Part shown: positions 17,978 through 26,722 of the stretch, piece after piece
How positions within the stretch are numbered: position 1 is the first letter of the stretch
How the letters are laid out: the number at the start of each line of letters is the position of its first letter
Assembly: GCF_013342145.1 (NCBI RefSeq)
Contig: NZ_JABUQZ010000001.1
Location: 434,001-498,000, forward strand
DNA from: Haloterrigena gelatinilytica
GTDB lineage: Archaea > Halobacteriota > Halobacteria > Halobacteriales > Natrialbaceae
DNA: 64,000 nt
Direction of reading: 5' to 3'
Position numbers and translations under genes: made by a program
Notes under the pieces: generated by a model
Told to the model about the DNA's origin: nothing
Databases searched by the model: none
The model's input: the letters and a program-made list of their open reading frames with translations, nothing else

Positions 17978-19207
17978 TTACTCGAGCAGTTCCTCGGCGA
18001 GCATCGGGATGAACGTCCCGATATCGGTGACCATGCCGATAGCCTGCGCGCTGCCCCGGTCGAGAAGTTGGGTGACGGTTGCAGGGTTGATGTCGACGCA
18101 GACGGTCTTGGTCGTCGAGGGGAGGCAGTTACCGACGGCGACCGAGTGGAGCAGCGTCGCGAGCATGAGGACGATGTCGGCCTCCTGGGCCTGCTCGCGG
18201 ATCGCGTTCTGGGCCTCGATCGAATCGGTGATCGTGTCCGGAAGCGGGCCGTCGTCCCGGATCGAGCCCGCGAGGACGTAGGGGACATCGTTGCGCACGC
18301 ACTCGTACATCACGCCGTCGTCGACGACACCCTCGTCGACGGCCTCCTCGATCCCGCCGAGGCGGGCGATCTCGCTGATCGTGTAAATGTGGTGTTTGTG
18401 TCCCTTTCGCGGGTGCTCTAAGCTCTCGGTGTCGACGCCCAGCGAGGTGCCGTAGAGGTCGCGCTCTAAGTCGTGGACGGCGAAGCCGTTGCCGGCCGAA
18501 AGCGCGTCGATGTAGCCCGCGCGGACGAGCTCCGCGAGCGCGTCCCGGCCGCCGGAGTGGACGATCGCCGGGCCGCAGACGACGAGGACGTTCCCGTCGT
18601 TTTCCCGGACCTCGCGCATCTCGTCGGCGATCTCCTCGATCAGCGACGCCGAGGGGCGCTCGCTGGAGACGCCGCCCTGCATGAAGCCGAACGAACCGCT
18701 GCCGTTGCGGGGGCGTTCCGGCGGTTCGACGCGGATCCCGGTTTCGCCGGTGACGACGAGGTCGCCTTCCTCGATCGCGTTCAGGACCTTCGTGTAAACC
18801 CGCGGACGCTCGTCGCCCGCGTTCTCTACCACGAGGGCACAGTCCATCTCGACGTCCTCGACCTCGACCCACTCGCCGTCGACGCGAACGAACGTCGGGT
18901 GGTTGGTCGTCGAGTAGAAGTCGACGGGGACGACGCCGTCCTCCGGCGCCGCCTCGAGCGTCGCGTCGCGCGGATCGGCGACGGTCGCGCCCTGCTGGTT
19001 GAGTTCGTGGAGGATCGCCCGCAGGTCGCTTTCGGTTTCGGCGAGCACGCGCATCCGGCAGTAGGTCTCCGCGTGCTTGTGGCGGCCGACTTCGAATTCC
19101 TCGACCTCGAACTCGCCGCCCATATCCATTACGACACCGAAACAGTGGCCCATCGTCCCCGAATCGATGATGTGTCCCTCGAGTTCGACGGTTCGCGAAA
19201 CGGTCAT
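17978..19207 (-). CDS. TIGR00300-family enzyme (LOR/SDH-type domain, possible ornithine cyclodeaminase)
   Basis: A 409-residue protein starting MTVSRTVELEGHIIDSGTMG, the conserved opening of the TIGR00300 family, which is shared with the C-terminal part of cyanobacterial ArgZ/AgrE. The Rossmann-like half includes VVCGPAIVHSGG and VLAGSIRDDGPLPD, and the C-terminal VCVDINPATVTQLLDRGSAQ. Archaeal members are annotated, as I recall, as nickel-pincer-nucleotide-dependent ornithine cyclodeaminases making proline from ornithine; I cannot confirm that here. The ATG at 19207 is chosen over the frame open to 19357 because conservation starts there. Confidence 0.78.
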   Translation of the reverse strand: MTVSRTVELEGHIIDSGTMGHCFGVVMDMGGEFEVEEFEVGRHKHAETYCRMRVLAETESDLRAILHELNQQGATVADPRDATLEAAPEDGVVPVDFYSTTNHPTFVRVDGEWVEVEDVEMDCALVVENAGDERPRVYTKVLNAIEEGDLVVTGETGIRVEPPERPRNGSGSFGFMQGGVSSERPSASLIEEIADEMREVRENDGNVLVVCGPAIVHSGGRDALAELVRAGYIDALSAGNGFAVHDLERDLYGTSLGVDTESLEHPRKGHKHHIYTISEIARLGGIEEAVDEGVVDDGVMYECVRNDVPYVLAGSIRDDGPLPDTITDSIEAQNAIREQAQEADIVLMLATLLHSVAVGNCLPSTTKTVCVDINPATVTQLLDRGSAQAIGMVTDIGTFIPMLAEELLE

Positions 19208-19430
19208 CGGTGCAGCGTTGGCGACCGGGGACCGTGAATGTGTGCGTTTCGGTGCCGGTCGACAATGGGCGACGGCACTCGCCGGTGTGAAACACCGCGA
19301 CCGAGCAACAGTGTTCGCTCTCCGGCGGGCACGCTCGCGGAAAATCGTCACAGCCACCGTCGACCATTATTTCATCCCAAATGATGATTCAGCAAACACT
19401 TTTGTACACATCGGTGGACGGCTCAGATAC

Positions 19431-20003
19431 GTGTCGCACCCCACAACAACACCGACGTCAGTCGAACTGTGGATCCGATCGTTCGCCCCCACGAGCGCCG
19501 GCCCGACGCAGGAACGCGCCCTCGAGCGGCTCTCCGATCTCGAGTCGCAGGCGCCGATCGAGTCGGTGGACGTGAGCGTCTGGGGGAAGGAAGTCGAGGT
19601 CAACCGACCCGAGCGAGCGATGCGTATTCCGCAACTCTGCCGGATCGAACGCCGACTCGAAGCCTTCGAGAACTGGGCCGCTCGCACGGGGTGCCGGCTC
19701 GAGCCGTTCTTCCGAAACACGCGTATCGAGTCGTCGATCACGGGCGAATCCCACGACGTGTGGCGGCTGCCGACGATCGCGGTCGCGGAGTTCGACGGTG
19801 ACGAACTCCTCCACGTCGCGCCCTGTCGCGACGGCGATCGAACGATCGACGTCTTCGACCGGCTCGAGTCGCTCCTCGAGGACCCGGAGGCGCCGGTGAC
19901 CGTCGATGAGGAATCGGGCGACGGATTGACCGAGCGCTCGTCGGATCCGGCGACCGACTACGGGCAGAGTCGCATCGACGTGGAACCGTCTCGCTCCGAC
20001 TAA
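19431..20003 (+). CDS. Haloarchaeal HTH-domain protein
   Basis: 190 residues from GTG 19431 (SHPTTTPTSVELWIRSF). The pattern VELWIRSF followed by ERLSDLESQAPIESVDVSVWGKEV resembles a conserved haloarchaeal family annotated as HTH-domain proteins; a basic patch PERAMRIPQLCRIERRLEAF is in the middle and the last 50 residues are acidic and poorly ordered. It is divergent from the TIGR00300 gene with a 220-base gap. The start is uncertain, since the same frame is open upstream to 19077 without conserved sequence. Probably a regulator; the target is unknown. Confidence 0.6.
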   Translation: MSHPTTTPTSVELWIRSFAPTSAGPTQERALERLSDLESQAPIESVDVSVWGKEVEVNRPERAMRIPQLCRIERRLEAFENWAARTGCRLEPFFRNTRIESSITGESHDVWRLPTIAVAEFDGDELLHVAPCRDGDRTIDVFDRLESLLEDPEAPVTVDEESGDGLTERSSDPATDYGQSRIDVEPSRSD

Positions 20004-20187
20004 TTCTGTTCCCTGCCGAACCGCGTCGGCCGGGCGCCGAACATCGACTACCTACTCGACCGGCTACCGAACGCTACCGCGTTGAACCCTGTCGTGCTCG
20101 ACAGATCGAATCAGGTGGGAAACCGATCGGCACCGCCGTTTCGCTCCCGTTTCGATGACGGACTGTCAAGATCGTCGTGAATAACAT

Positions 20188-20208
20188 CTATGCGACCGTG
20201 TCGCATAG
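20188..20208. promoter_or_regulatory. Perfect 9-bp triloop palindrome 8 bases before a start codon
   Basis: CTATGCGAC, loop CGT, GTCGCATAG. It overlaps the transcription start predicted from a TATA-like GAATAACA near 20180 and ends 8 bases before ATG 20217. It could be a repressor operator or an RNA hairpin masking the start of the zinc-finger gene. Confidence 0.55.
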
Positions 20209-20216
20209 TGTGATCC

Positions 20217-20378
20217 ATGGCGAGTAACTCGACCACCCTCGGCCTGTCCCGGTGTCGCAACTGCGGGTTCGAAGCGCCCGGCGGCGACGACGCGTGGCGT
20301 CGCATCGACGTCCCGAAACTGGGACGGATGACACAGTGTCCCGACTGCGAGAGCACCGACGTCATCACGAGTCGGTAG
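20217..20378 (+). CDS. Small zinc-finger protein (53 aa)
   Basis: Begins MASNSTTLGLSRCRNCGFEA. Two CxxC pairs, CRNC at residues 13-16 and CPDC at 41-44, make a zinc-ribbon of the haloarchaeal CPxCG-related class. It ends TDVITSR. The ATG is preceded by a perfect stem-loop. It lies 69 bases before msrB in the same direction and may be cotranscribed. Its function is unknown. Confidence 0.72.
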   Translation: MASNSTTLGLSRCRNCGFEAPGGDDAWRRIDVPKLGRMTQCPDCESTDVITSR

Positions 20379-20447
20379 CGCCGACCGCGATTCGAGACCC
20401 CCGTCGGAACGCACAGACTCTTGGGCGTCTCCACCCTAGGCTACTCC

Positions 20448-20876
20448 ATGGAGCGCAATACGAGCGATCAGTCCCGCGACGACGCCGACGGCGACCTTCC
20501 GGACAGCGACGTCGAGTGGCGAGACCGACTGAGCGAGGAGGAGTACCGAATCCTGCGCGAGGCCGGCACCGAACCCCCCTTTAGCGGCGAGTACGTCGAT
20601 CACAAAGCGGACGGGACGTACGCCTGCGCCGGCTGCGGCGCCGAACTGTTCGACGGCGACACGAAGTTCGAGTCCGGCTGCGGCTGGCCCAGTTTCTACG
20701 ACGTCGACGCCGATCGCGTCGAGACCCGACTGGACACCAGCCACGGGATGCGCCGCACCGAGGTCCTGTGTGCCAACTGCGGCGGCCACCTCGGCCACGT
20801 CTTCGAGGACGGTCCCGACCCCACCGGCAAACGCTACTGCATCAACTCGGTGGCGCTCGAGTTCGAGGACGAGTAA
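20448..20876 (+). CDS. msrB: Peptide-methionine (R)-S-oxide reductase
   Basis: A 142-residue MsrB that reduces methionine-R-sulfoxide in oxidised proteins. The structural zinc cysteines are C60/C63 and C108/C111. The catalytic cysteine is C131 in RYCINS, with the SGCGWPSFY block (C78 as likely resolving residue) before it and GGHLGHVF at 112-119. ATG 20448 is preferred to the upstream in-frame start at 20421. MsrA is not in the window. The thioredoxin partner is known for the family but not seen here. Confidence 0.95.
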   Translation: MERNTSDQSRDDADGDLPDSDVEWRDRLSEEEYRILREAGTEPPFSGEYVDHKADGTYACAGCGAELFDGDTKFESGCGWPSFYDVDADRVETRLDTSHGMRRTEVLCANCGGHLGHVFEDGPDPTGKRYCINSVALEFEDE

Positions 20877-20941
20877 CGCGGCGTCACGTCGAACGCGTAG
20901 ATTCGTTCGGTAAGAACCCTATTTTCGGCCGTCGTTCGAGA

Positions 20942-21304
20942 CTAGTCGTCGGACCTCGAGGGCCGGTCGCGGTTCGTCTCGGCGTCCGTCATCGGTCCGC
21001 TTCGGTAGACCGCATAGAGGACGAGCACGGCGATCGCGAAGTCGAACCCGTGTTCGACGAGGTGGTGGACCGTCATCGGGACCACGCCGAACACGGTTCC
21101 GAGGCCGACGACGGACCGCACCACGAGCAGTCCGAGCACTGCCGTAATCAGTAGGTATCGGGGCGAGCGCCGTCTCGAGTACGCGACGAGCCCGCAGCAA
21201 AAGAGGATCGTCGTCCCGACGGCGGCGAGGACGATCACGGCCAACAACACCGGCGCCAGTTGCGGATCCAGCCACGGGATGTCGAGGGGACTCGTGTGTT
21301 CCAT
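20942..21304 (-). CDS. Small membrane protein with three helices
   Basis: 120 residues with hydrophobic helices at about 18-42, 50-72 and 82-102 and a charged C-terminal tail. A Cys-Cys pair sits at the end of helix one (ILFCCGLVAYSRRR). It is divergent from the winged-helix regulator 290 bases away and close to the copper-type genes. I recall this type as a haloarchaeal conserved membrane family in CopC/CopD neighbourhoods, without a known function. Metal sensing or transport would be inference. Confidence 0.7.
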   Translation of the reverse strand: MEHTSPLDIPWLDPQLAPVLLAVIVLAAVGTTILFCCGLVAYSRRRSPRYLLITAVLGLLVVRSVVGLGTVFGVVPMTVHHLVEHGFDFAIAVLVLYAVYRSGPMTDAETNRDRPSRSDD

Positions 21305-21551
21305 CCGCGATATATTATCTGGGCGGGAACGCTACCTATGCGCTTCGGTTGTTCACGGTTTGTCGTCCCGCAGCGACCGTCCGTTTTTCGCCGAGGCAGT
21401 CGAAGACGGTCGTCTCGAGCCCTCGTTTGCGTGTGCGCCGGTTTCGTGTTCAGTCGGTCGTCTCATCAAGACGGGTCGTATGGCCCGTTCTCACCTGCCG
21501 GGAACGAGCGGAAGCCGTTATCCGGTCGTGGTCGCTAGTCGATGGTAGGCA

Positions 21552-21566
21552 GCCCCGTAGCGGGGC
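21552..21566. repeat. Triloop palindrome in the leader of the winged-helix gene
   Basis: GCCCCG, loop TAG, CGGGGC, 26 bases before ATG 21592. It has the same architecture as the other stem-loops in the window: perfect stem, 3-base loop. Apart from it, the gap 21305-21591 shows only a TATA-like GATATATTATC at 21308-21318. Confidence 0.55.
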
Positions 21567-21591
21567 ATCGATCACGACGACCACGTCCACA

Positions 21592-22119
21592 ATGAGCGAG
21601 ACACGACGACAGATCAGGGCACACGTTCGGTCCAACGCCGGAATCCACTTCAACGAACTCGTCCGGGAGTCGACGTACGCGCCGGGACAGATCCAGTATC
21701 ACGTCCGTCGGCTGATCGACGCCGGCGAACTCGTCCGCGAGGAACTCTACGGACAGACCCACTACTACCCCCCGCAGTACGACGAGTGGGAACGCGCCGC
21801 GCTGGCGCTGTTCCGCCGCGAGACGACCCGCGAGATCGTCCTCTTCTTGATCGAGCACGGTTCGTGCCGACCGGCCGCGGTCGCGGACGAACTCGACATC
21901 GCCCGGAGCACCCTCGAGTACCACCTCGATAACCTGGTCGAGTGCGACATCGTCGAGAAGGAGTATGGAGAACGCAATCGCGTCACGCTCTCGCTGTCCC
22001 GTCCCGATCGAACCGCGCCGCTGCTCTCGGAAATCTCGCCGACGGTGCCGGACCGACTGGTCGATCGATTTACGCGGCTCGTCGACGGCCTGCTCGAGAA
22101 CTCCGTCGACTCCGAGTAG
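21592..22119 (+). CDS. Winged-helix transcription regulator with two HTH modules
   Basis: 175 residues. Two ArsR/MarR-like winged helices are arranged in tandem: residues 8-60 (ELVRESTYAPGQIQYHVRRL) and 75-135 (AAVADELDIARSTLEYHLDNL). It starts at ATG 21592 (MSETRRQIRAHV). It lies between the small membrane protein and the propeller/CopC-CopD genes, which makes it the best candidate for the local metal-responsive regulator. A pair of 20-bp direct repeats 94-133 bases beyond its stop could be its operator. No obvious metal-binding cysteine cluster is seen, so the signal is unclear. Confidence 0.85.
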   Translation: MSETRRQIRAHVRSNAGIHFNELVRESTYAPGQIQYHVRRLIDAGELVREELYGQTHYYPPQYDEWERAALALFRRETTREIVLFLIEHGSCRPAAVADELDIARSTLEYHLDNLVECDIVEKEYGERNRVTLSLSRPDRTAPLLSEISPTVPDRLVDRFTRLVDGLLENSVDSE

Positions 22120-22212
22120 GTGCGGTCGGCTCGGTCGCTCGGATTCGTTTTCAGTTTCGTCTCGAGACGGCCCTGACCATCCGCAGAGACAGGGAACCGA
22201 TCTGACAGCAAT

Positions 22213-22252
22213 TTTCGAGTACTGGACCATAATTTCGATTACTGAACCAGAA
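22213..22252 (+). promoter_or_regulatory. Two 20-bp direct repeats, candidate operator of the copper genes
   Basis: TTTCGAGTACTGGACCATAA is followed without gap by TTTCGATTACTGAACCAGAA; 17 of 20 positions agree. The pair ends 31 bases before ATG 22284. The spacing of two helical turns suits tandem binding of a dimeric winged-helix protein. Confidence 0.5.
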
Positions 22253-22283
22253 CGGAAAACATCCGGAGGGCTCATGAGCCGGT

Positions 22284-23471
22284 ATGGTTCGACCGATCGA
22301 GCGACGACGATTCGTGCAAGTGATGAGCGGCGGTCTCGCGATCGGGGCCGCGGGTTGTCTCGGCGACGACGATGATGAGAACGGCGACGAAGAGAACGGA
22401 GCCGAGGACGACGAAAGCGGCGAGGGTAGCGACGGACTCGCCTACGCGTTCGGCCCGGACGCGATCGCCCTCGTCGATCCGGACGAAGGTGCGGTCGTCG
22501 ACGAACTCACCGACGGCGTCGACGGCTACGCGTACGGCGACGCGGTCGTGACGAACGACGGGAGCCAACTGTTCGTCATCGAAGAGACGCTCAGTCAGGT
22601 GCTGGCCATCGATCTCGAAACGCGTGAGATCGCCGCCGAGGTCGGGATGGGGCCCGACGGGACCCACATGTATCATCCGAACGACGAGGAGATGTGGGCC
22701 CACTCCGACGCGGAGGGGACGTTCTACGTCATCGATACCGAGGACCACGAGGTCGTCGAGACCGTCGCGGCCGGCCTCGAGGGCGAGGGCCACGGGAAAC
22801 TCCTCTCCCACGAGGACTTCGGCCAGAAGGGCTACGCGACCAACGTCAACGATCCCGCGCTCCACGTCATCGACCTCGAGAGCTACGAGCGGATCGACAC
22901 GATCGAACTCGGCGAGGACGGCGGGACTCACTACAAGGCCTACAGCCCGTCGAACGGACTCGCGTACGTCGAGTACGGAGACGTCACCGCCGTCGTCGAC
23001 ACCGAGACCGACGAGGTCGTCGACGAACTCGACGTCGCCGGCGGCATGTACCTGACGCCCGACGAGGAGCGGATGTCGATCATCGACCACGGCGAGATAC
23101 ACGTCTTCGACGTGACCGACGCGGAGACGCCCGAGATCGGCTCCGTTTCCGTCGATGGCGGTCCGGACGACCTCGAGTACTACGAGGGCGACGACGCGCT
23201 CTACGGCTTCACGGCGAACACGATGGACGCGGACTCGGTCGTCGTCGATATGGACGCCCTCGAGGAAGTCGACCGGATCGAGGCCGGCGACATCGAGCAC
23301 CCGGAGGGCGCCCAGCACCTCCACCGCTCGGCCGTCTCGGGGGACGGCTACTTCTTCACGCCGGCCGATGCCGACGGCACCGTCGCGGTGATCGACATGG
23401 CCGAGCGAGAACTGATCGCAGACGTCGAAGTCGCGGACGGCGTCGACACCGTCGCCTACATCCCCGAATAG
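22284..23471 (+). CDS. Tat-exported lipoprotein with YVTN/YncE-type beta-propeller
   Basis: 395 residues. The N-terminus MVRPIERRRFVQVMSGG is a Tat signal, and GAAGC near residue 25 is a lipobox. A very acidic Asp/Glu/Asn linker follows. The body has repeats of the 40-residue YVTN pattern (QLFVIEETLSQVLAIDLETR, TFYVIDTEDHEVVETVAAGL, VAVIDMAERELIADVEVADG). Its stop is one base before the CopC-CopD ATG, so the two are one operon. A surface role in metal handling is inferred from the partner. The His-rich pattern (HMYHPNDEEMWAH, HLHRS) could bind a metal. Confidence 0.82.
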   Translation: MVRPIERRRFVQVMSGGLAIGAAGCLGDDDDENGDEENGAEDDESGEGSDGLAYAFGPDAIALVDPDEGAVVDELTDGVDGYAYGDAVVTNDGSQLFVIEETLSQVLAIDLETREIAAEVGMGPDGTHMYHPNDEEMWAHSDAEGTFYVIDTEDHEVVETVAAGLEGEGHGKLLSHEDFGQKGYATNVNDPALHVIDLESYERIDTIELGEDGGTHYKAYSPSNGLAYVEYGDVTAVVDTETDEVVDELDVAGGMYLTPDEERMSIIDHGEIHVFDVTDAETPEIGSVSVDGGPDDLEYYEGDDALYGFTANTMDADSVVVDMDALEEVDRIEAGDIEHPEGAQHLHRSAVSGDGYFFTPADADGTVAVIDMAERELIADVEVADGVDTVAYIPE

Positions 23472-23472
23472 C

Positions 23473-25557
23473 ATGGTCAGGACGGACTCGCTCGAGCGGG
23501 ACGTCGGTCCGAACGAGGTCGCGCGCCGAGCGTGGCTGCTCGTCCTCGTCGCGGTCGTCGTCCTCTCGGTCGCCGTGACGCCGGTCGCGGCCCACGCGTA
23601 CCTGAGCGAGTCCGACCCGGCCAACGGGGAGCAGGTCGAGGCGCTCCCAGACGAGGTGACGCTGACGTTCGGCGGCGACGGCGTGCAGGTCGCCGACGTC
23701 ACCGTGACCGGTCCGAACGGGGAAGACGTCAGCGGCGAGGCGACGGTCGATCCCGACGATTCCCGGGTCGTCCGCGTCCCGCTCGAGGACGCGCCGACCG
23801 GAGACGATGCCGACGTCGACGGAATGTACACCGTCGAGTGGGAGATCCTCGCCGACGACGGCCACGAGACGTCCGGTTCGTTCATCTTCGGCGTCGGCGA
23901 CGACCCGCTCGACCGCGACGCCGTCCTCGAGGCCTACGAGGACGAGGAGGCCGGTGCGGACGAATCGCTCCCGCCCGCGGAAACCGCCGCGAAGGGGCTG
24001 GTGCTGGTCGCGGTACTCGTGCTCCTCGGCGCGCCGGTAACGGCCGCGATAGCGGTCTATCCGCTCGCCGACCGTGACGGGACGACGCGGACGGTCGATC
24101 GTCGACTCGCGCGCGTCCTCGCCGGCGCGGGCGCGGTGCTGGTCGCGTCGGTAGTCGCGCTCGGACTCGCTCGCGCCACGGCGTTGGGCTCGCTCTCGGT
24201 CGACACCGTCCGCGCGTTCCTCGATACCTCGCTCGGGGCGACGTGGCTGACGCAACTGTCGGTGGCCGCGGTTATCGCTGGACTGCTCGGTCTGGCGGTC
24301 GCGGGCGCGCTCCGACGACCCGTTTGGCTCTGGGGGACGCCCGCGGGTGCAATCGCCGTCGCGATGACCGTCGGCTGGACGAGCCACTCGGCGACGGCGA
24401 TCGATCGGCTGCGGGGAGCGCTCGTCGATCTCGGCCACGTCACCGGTGCGGGGCTCTGGCTCGGCGGGCTCGTCGTCCTCGCTGTCGTCGTGCCCGCGGT
24501 TCTCGACGAGACGGCGCCGGCCGATCGACGAGCCGTCGCCGCCGGAACGATCCGGCGGTACTCGCTGCTGGCGCTCACCGGCGTGACGCTCGCGGCGGCG
24601 ACCGGGCTCGTCCTCGCCTCGTGGCACGTCCCCGACCTCGAGTCGCTCGCCGCGGCCGTCTACGGCGTCGCGCTGTCGGCGAAGACGCTCTTGGTGTTGC
24701 TGGCGCTGGGACTGGGCGGACTCTCCCGGTTCGTCCTCCTTCGTCGCCTCGAGTCCGCCGCTGCGGACGGTCGCGGCGGACTCGTCGGGCGACTGATCGG
24801 CGGCACCGAGAACGGAACCCGCGAAGACGGCGGCCGATCGCCTCCCGACGACTCGGGCGACGGGACCCTCACCGCGTTCGCTCGCGCCGTCCGATTCGAG
24901 GTCGCCGTCCTCGTCGTCGTCGTGCTCCTCTCGGGACTGCTCACCTCCGTTCCGACGGCCGCCGTCGTCGGCGAAGACGAGGGGCTCGAGAGCGCGACGA
25001 TCGAACGCGAGGGCGACGTCGATCTCGAGCTGACGGCGATCCCCGCCGAGATCGACGGGCGCGACGACGGAACGAGCGACGAGGGGCTCCGCGTCGAGGC
25101 AGGCACGCCGGTCGTCTTCGAGGCGGCCTTCCTGGATGGCGACGACCGACCGCTCGAGTCCGAGCGGACCGTCCGCCTGCTCGCCGACGGACCCGACGGC
25201 GATCGGTTCGAGGTCGAACTCGAGGCGACCGACGACGGGACCTACGGGACGGTCAGGACGCTGCCCGCCGAGGGCGACTGGCGGGTGCGCGTCACCGGCG
25301 AACCGGGCGGCGAGTACGTCGACGAGTGGGTCGACGTGCGCGCGGTGGCGAGCGCCGCCGACGGAGCGACGGACGACCACGATCACGATGCCGAGGGCCA
25401 CGACCACGACGATCACGGCGAGGACGCGGACGGGGACGACGACGCGGACGACTCGCCGTTTACCGCCGCGCTCCGCGTCGGCGCCGTCGCGATCGGGCTC
25501 GTCGGCACCGGGGCCGTCGCGCTCGAGGCAGTCCGATTCCGCGGGCGCTCCGACTGA
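23473..25557 (+). CDS. CopC-CopD fusion, copper-resistance/uptake membrane protein with His-rich tail
   Basis: 694 residues. A signal helix (20-40) ends in AHAYLSESDPANG, placing the first CopC copper-ligand histidine at the mature N-terminus; DDGHETSGSFIFGV near 135-148 holds the second His site. From about 170 to 520 there are eight hydrophobic helices of the CopD family. An extracellular beta-type domain follows, then a His/Asp-rich stretch (about 634-657, repeats of DHDHD and HDHDDH) and a final helix. It is coupled to the upstream propeller lipoprotein. The family moves copper across the membrane; direction is not determined. Confidence 0.88.
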   Translation: MVRTDSLERDVGPNEVARRAWLLVLVAVVVLSVAVTPVAAHAYLSESDPANGEQVEALPDEVTLTFGGDGVQVADVTVTGPNGEDVSGEATVDPDDSRVVRVPLEDAPTGDDADVDGMYTVEWEILADDGHETSGSFIFGVGDDPLDRDAVLEAYEDEEAGADESLPPAETAAKGLVLVAVLVLLGAPVTAAIAVYPLADRDGTTRTVDRRLARVLAGAGAVLVASVVALGLARATALGSLSVDTVRAFLDTSLGATWLTQLSVAAVIAGLLGLAVAGALRRPVWLWGTPAGAIAVAMTVGWTSHSATAIDRLRGALVDLGHVTGAGLWLGGLVVLAVVVPAVLDETAPADRRAVAAGTIRRYSLLALTGVTLAAATGLVLASWHVPDLESLAAAVYGVALSAKTLLVLLALGLGGLSRFVLLRRLESAAADGRGGLVGRLIGGTENGTREDGGRSPPDDSGDGTLTAFARAVRFEVAVLVVVVLLSGLLTSVPTAAVVGEDEGLESATIEREGDVDLELTAIPAEIDGRDDGTSDEGLRVEAGTPVVFEAAFLDGDDRPLESERTVRLLADGPDGDRFEVELEATDDGTYGTVRTLPAEGDWRVRVTGEPGGEYVDEWVDVRAVASAADGATDDHDHDAEGHDHDDHGEDADGDDDADDSPFTAALRVGAVAIGLVGTGAVALEAVRFRGRSD

Positions 25558-25717
25558 GGGGACGAGACGCGAGCTTGGCGTTCGAGTTCGACGTCCGCAG
25601 TCGTTCGTCACCTCGCCGCCATTCGGGGGAGATTCGACGGCGAGGGACGCCGCCCGGCCCGATTTTCGAACGCGAAACCGCGAACACTTAGTACGGTGGC
25701 TTGTAACACTCTCGATC

Positions 25718-26647
25718 ATGGGATTCGACGAGATGGACGTCGATACGATCTGGATGGACGGCGAGTTCGTCGACTGGGACGAGGCGCAGGTCCACGTCCT
25801 CACGCACGGACTGCACTACGGCAGCGGCGTCTTCGAGGGCGCACGGTGTTACGACACCGCGGAGGGCCCCGCGATCTTCCGCTGGGAGGAACACCTCGAA
25901 CGGCTCTTCCAGTCGGCCAAGCCCTACGACATGGACATCGACTACACGAAGGAGGAGCTCACCGAGGCGACGAAGGAGCTCATCCAGCGCCAGGACCTCG
26001 AGTCCTGTTACATTCGCCCGATCTCCTTCTACGGGTACAACTCGCTGGGCGTCAGTCCCAAGGACTGTCCCACCGAGACCGCGATCGCGGTCTGGCCGTG
26101 GGGCGCGTACCTCGGCGAGGAAGCCCTCGAGGAGGGCATCGAGGTCATGATCTCCTCGTGGCGGAAACACGCCTCGAGCCAGATCCCGACGAACGCGAAG
26201 ACGACGGGCCTGTACGTCAACAGCATGCTCGCCGGCGAGGAGGCCCGCCGGAACGGCTACGCCGAGGCGATCGTCCTCAACAAGGAGGGCAACGTCGCCG
26301 AAGGTCCCGGCGAGAACATCTTCCTCGTGCGCGACGGCGAGCTCCACACGCCCGGCCTCTCCGAGTCCATCCTCGACGGCATCACCCGCGACACCGTGAT
26401 CGAGATCGCCGAGGATCTGGGCTACACGGTCCACGACGGCGCCTCGATCTCGCGGGGCGAACTCAACACGGCCGACGAACTGTTCTTCACCGGCTCCGCG
26501 GCCGAGGTCACGCCCATTCGGAAGGTCGACAACGTCGTCATCGGCGACGGCTCGCGCGGCCCGATCACCGAAGAAATTCAGCAGCGGTTCTTCGAGGTCG
26601 TCGAACGGGAGACCGACGAGTACGACGAGTGGTTCGAGTACGTCTGA
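25718..26647 (+). CDS. ilvE: Branched-chain amino-acid aminotransferase
   Basis: A 309-residue class IV PLP aminotransferase, catalysing transamination of valine, leucine and isoleucine with 2-oxoglutarate. The motif HGLHYGSGVFEGARCY is at residues 28-43, the PLP-lysine region is TNAKTTGLYVNS near 160, and EGPGENIFLV lies near 197. A TATA-like ACTTAGTAC centred about 28 bases before ATG 25718 predicts a leaderless mRNA. The length is normal for the family. Confidence 0.95.
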   Translation: MGFDEMDVDTIWMDGEFVDWDEAQVHVLTHGLHYGSGVFEGARCYDTAEGPAIFRWEEHLERLFQSAKPYDMDIDYTKEELTEATKELIQRQDLESCYIRPISFYGYNSLGVSPKDCPTETAIAVWPWGAYLGEEALEEGIEVMISSWRKHASSQIPTNAKTTGLYVNSMLAGEEARRNGYAEAIVLNKEGNVAEGPGENIFLVRDGELHTPGLSESILDGITRDTVIEIAEDLGYTVHDGASISRGELNTADELFFTGSAAEVTPIRKVDNVVIGDGSRGPITEEIQQRFFEVVERETDEYDEWFEYV

Positions 26648-26722
26648 GCCGGTAATCACGCGAGAGGTGATATCGGTCGCTCGCCGTTGCAGGGCCGCGC
26701 CTCGAGTGAGAGTGCGGGGACG

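Noticed and set aside
21308..21318. GATATATTATC as promoter of the small membrane protein on the minus strand
   Set aside because: It is only 5-14 bases from that gene's start codon, too close for a TATA box in that direction. On the + strand it would start transcription far from the winged-helix gene, so its role is left open.
23356..25803. 815-residue open frame on the minus strand
   Set aside because: Antisense of the CopC-CopD gene; Arg- and Asp-rich shadow without hydrophobic or conserved segments, while the + strand encodes a complete signal, CopC and CopD.
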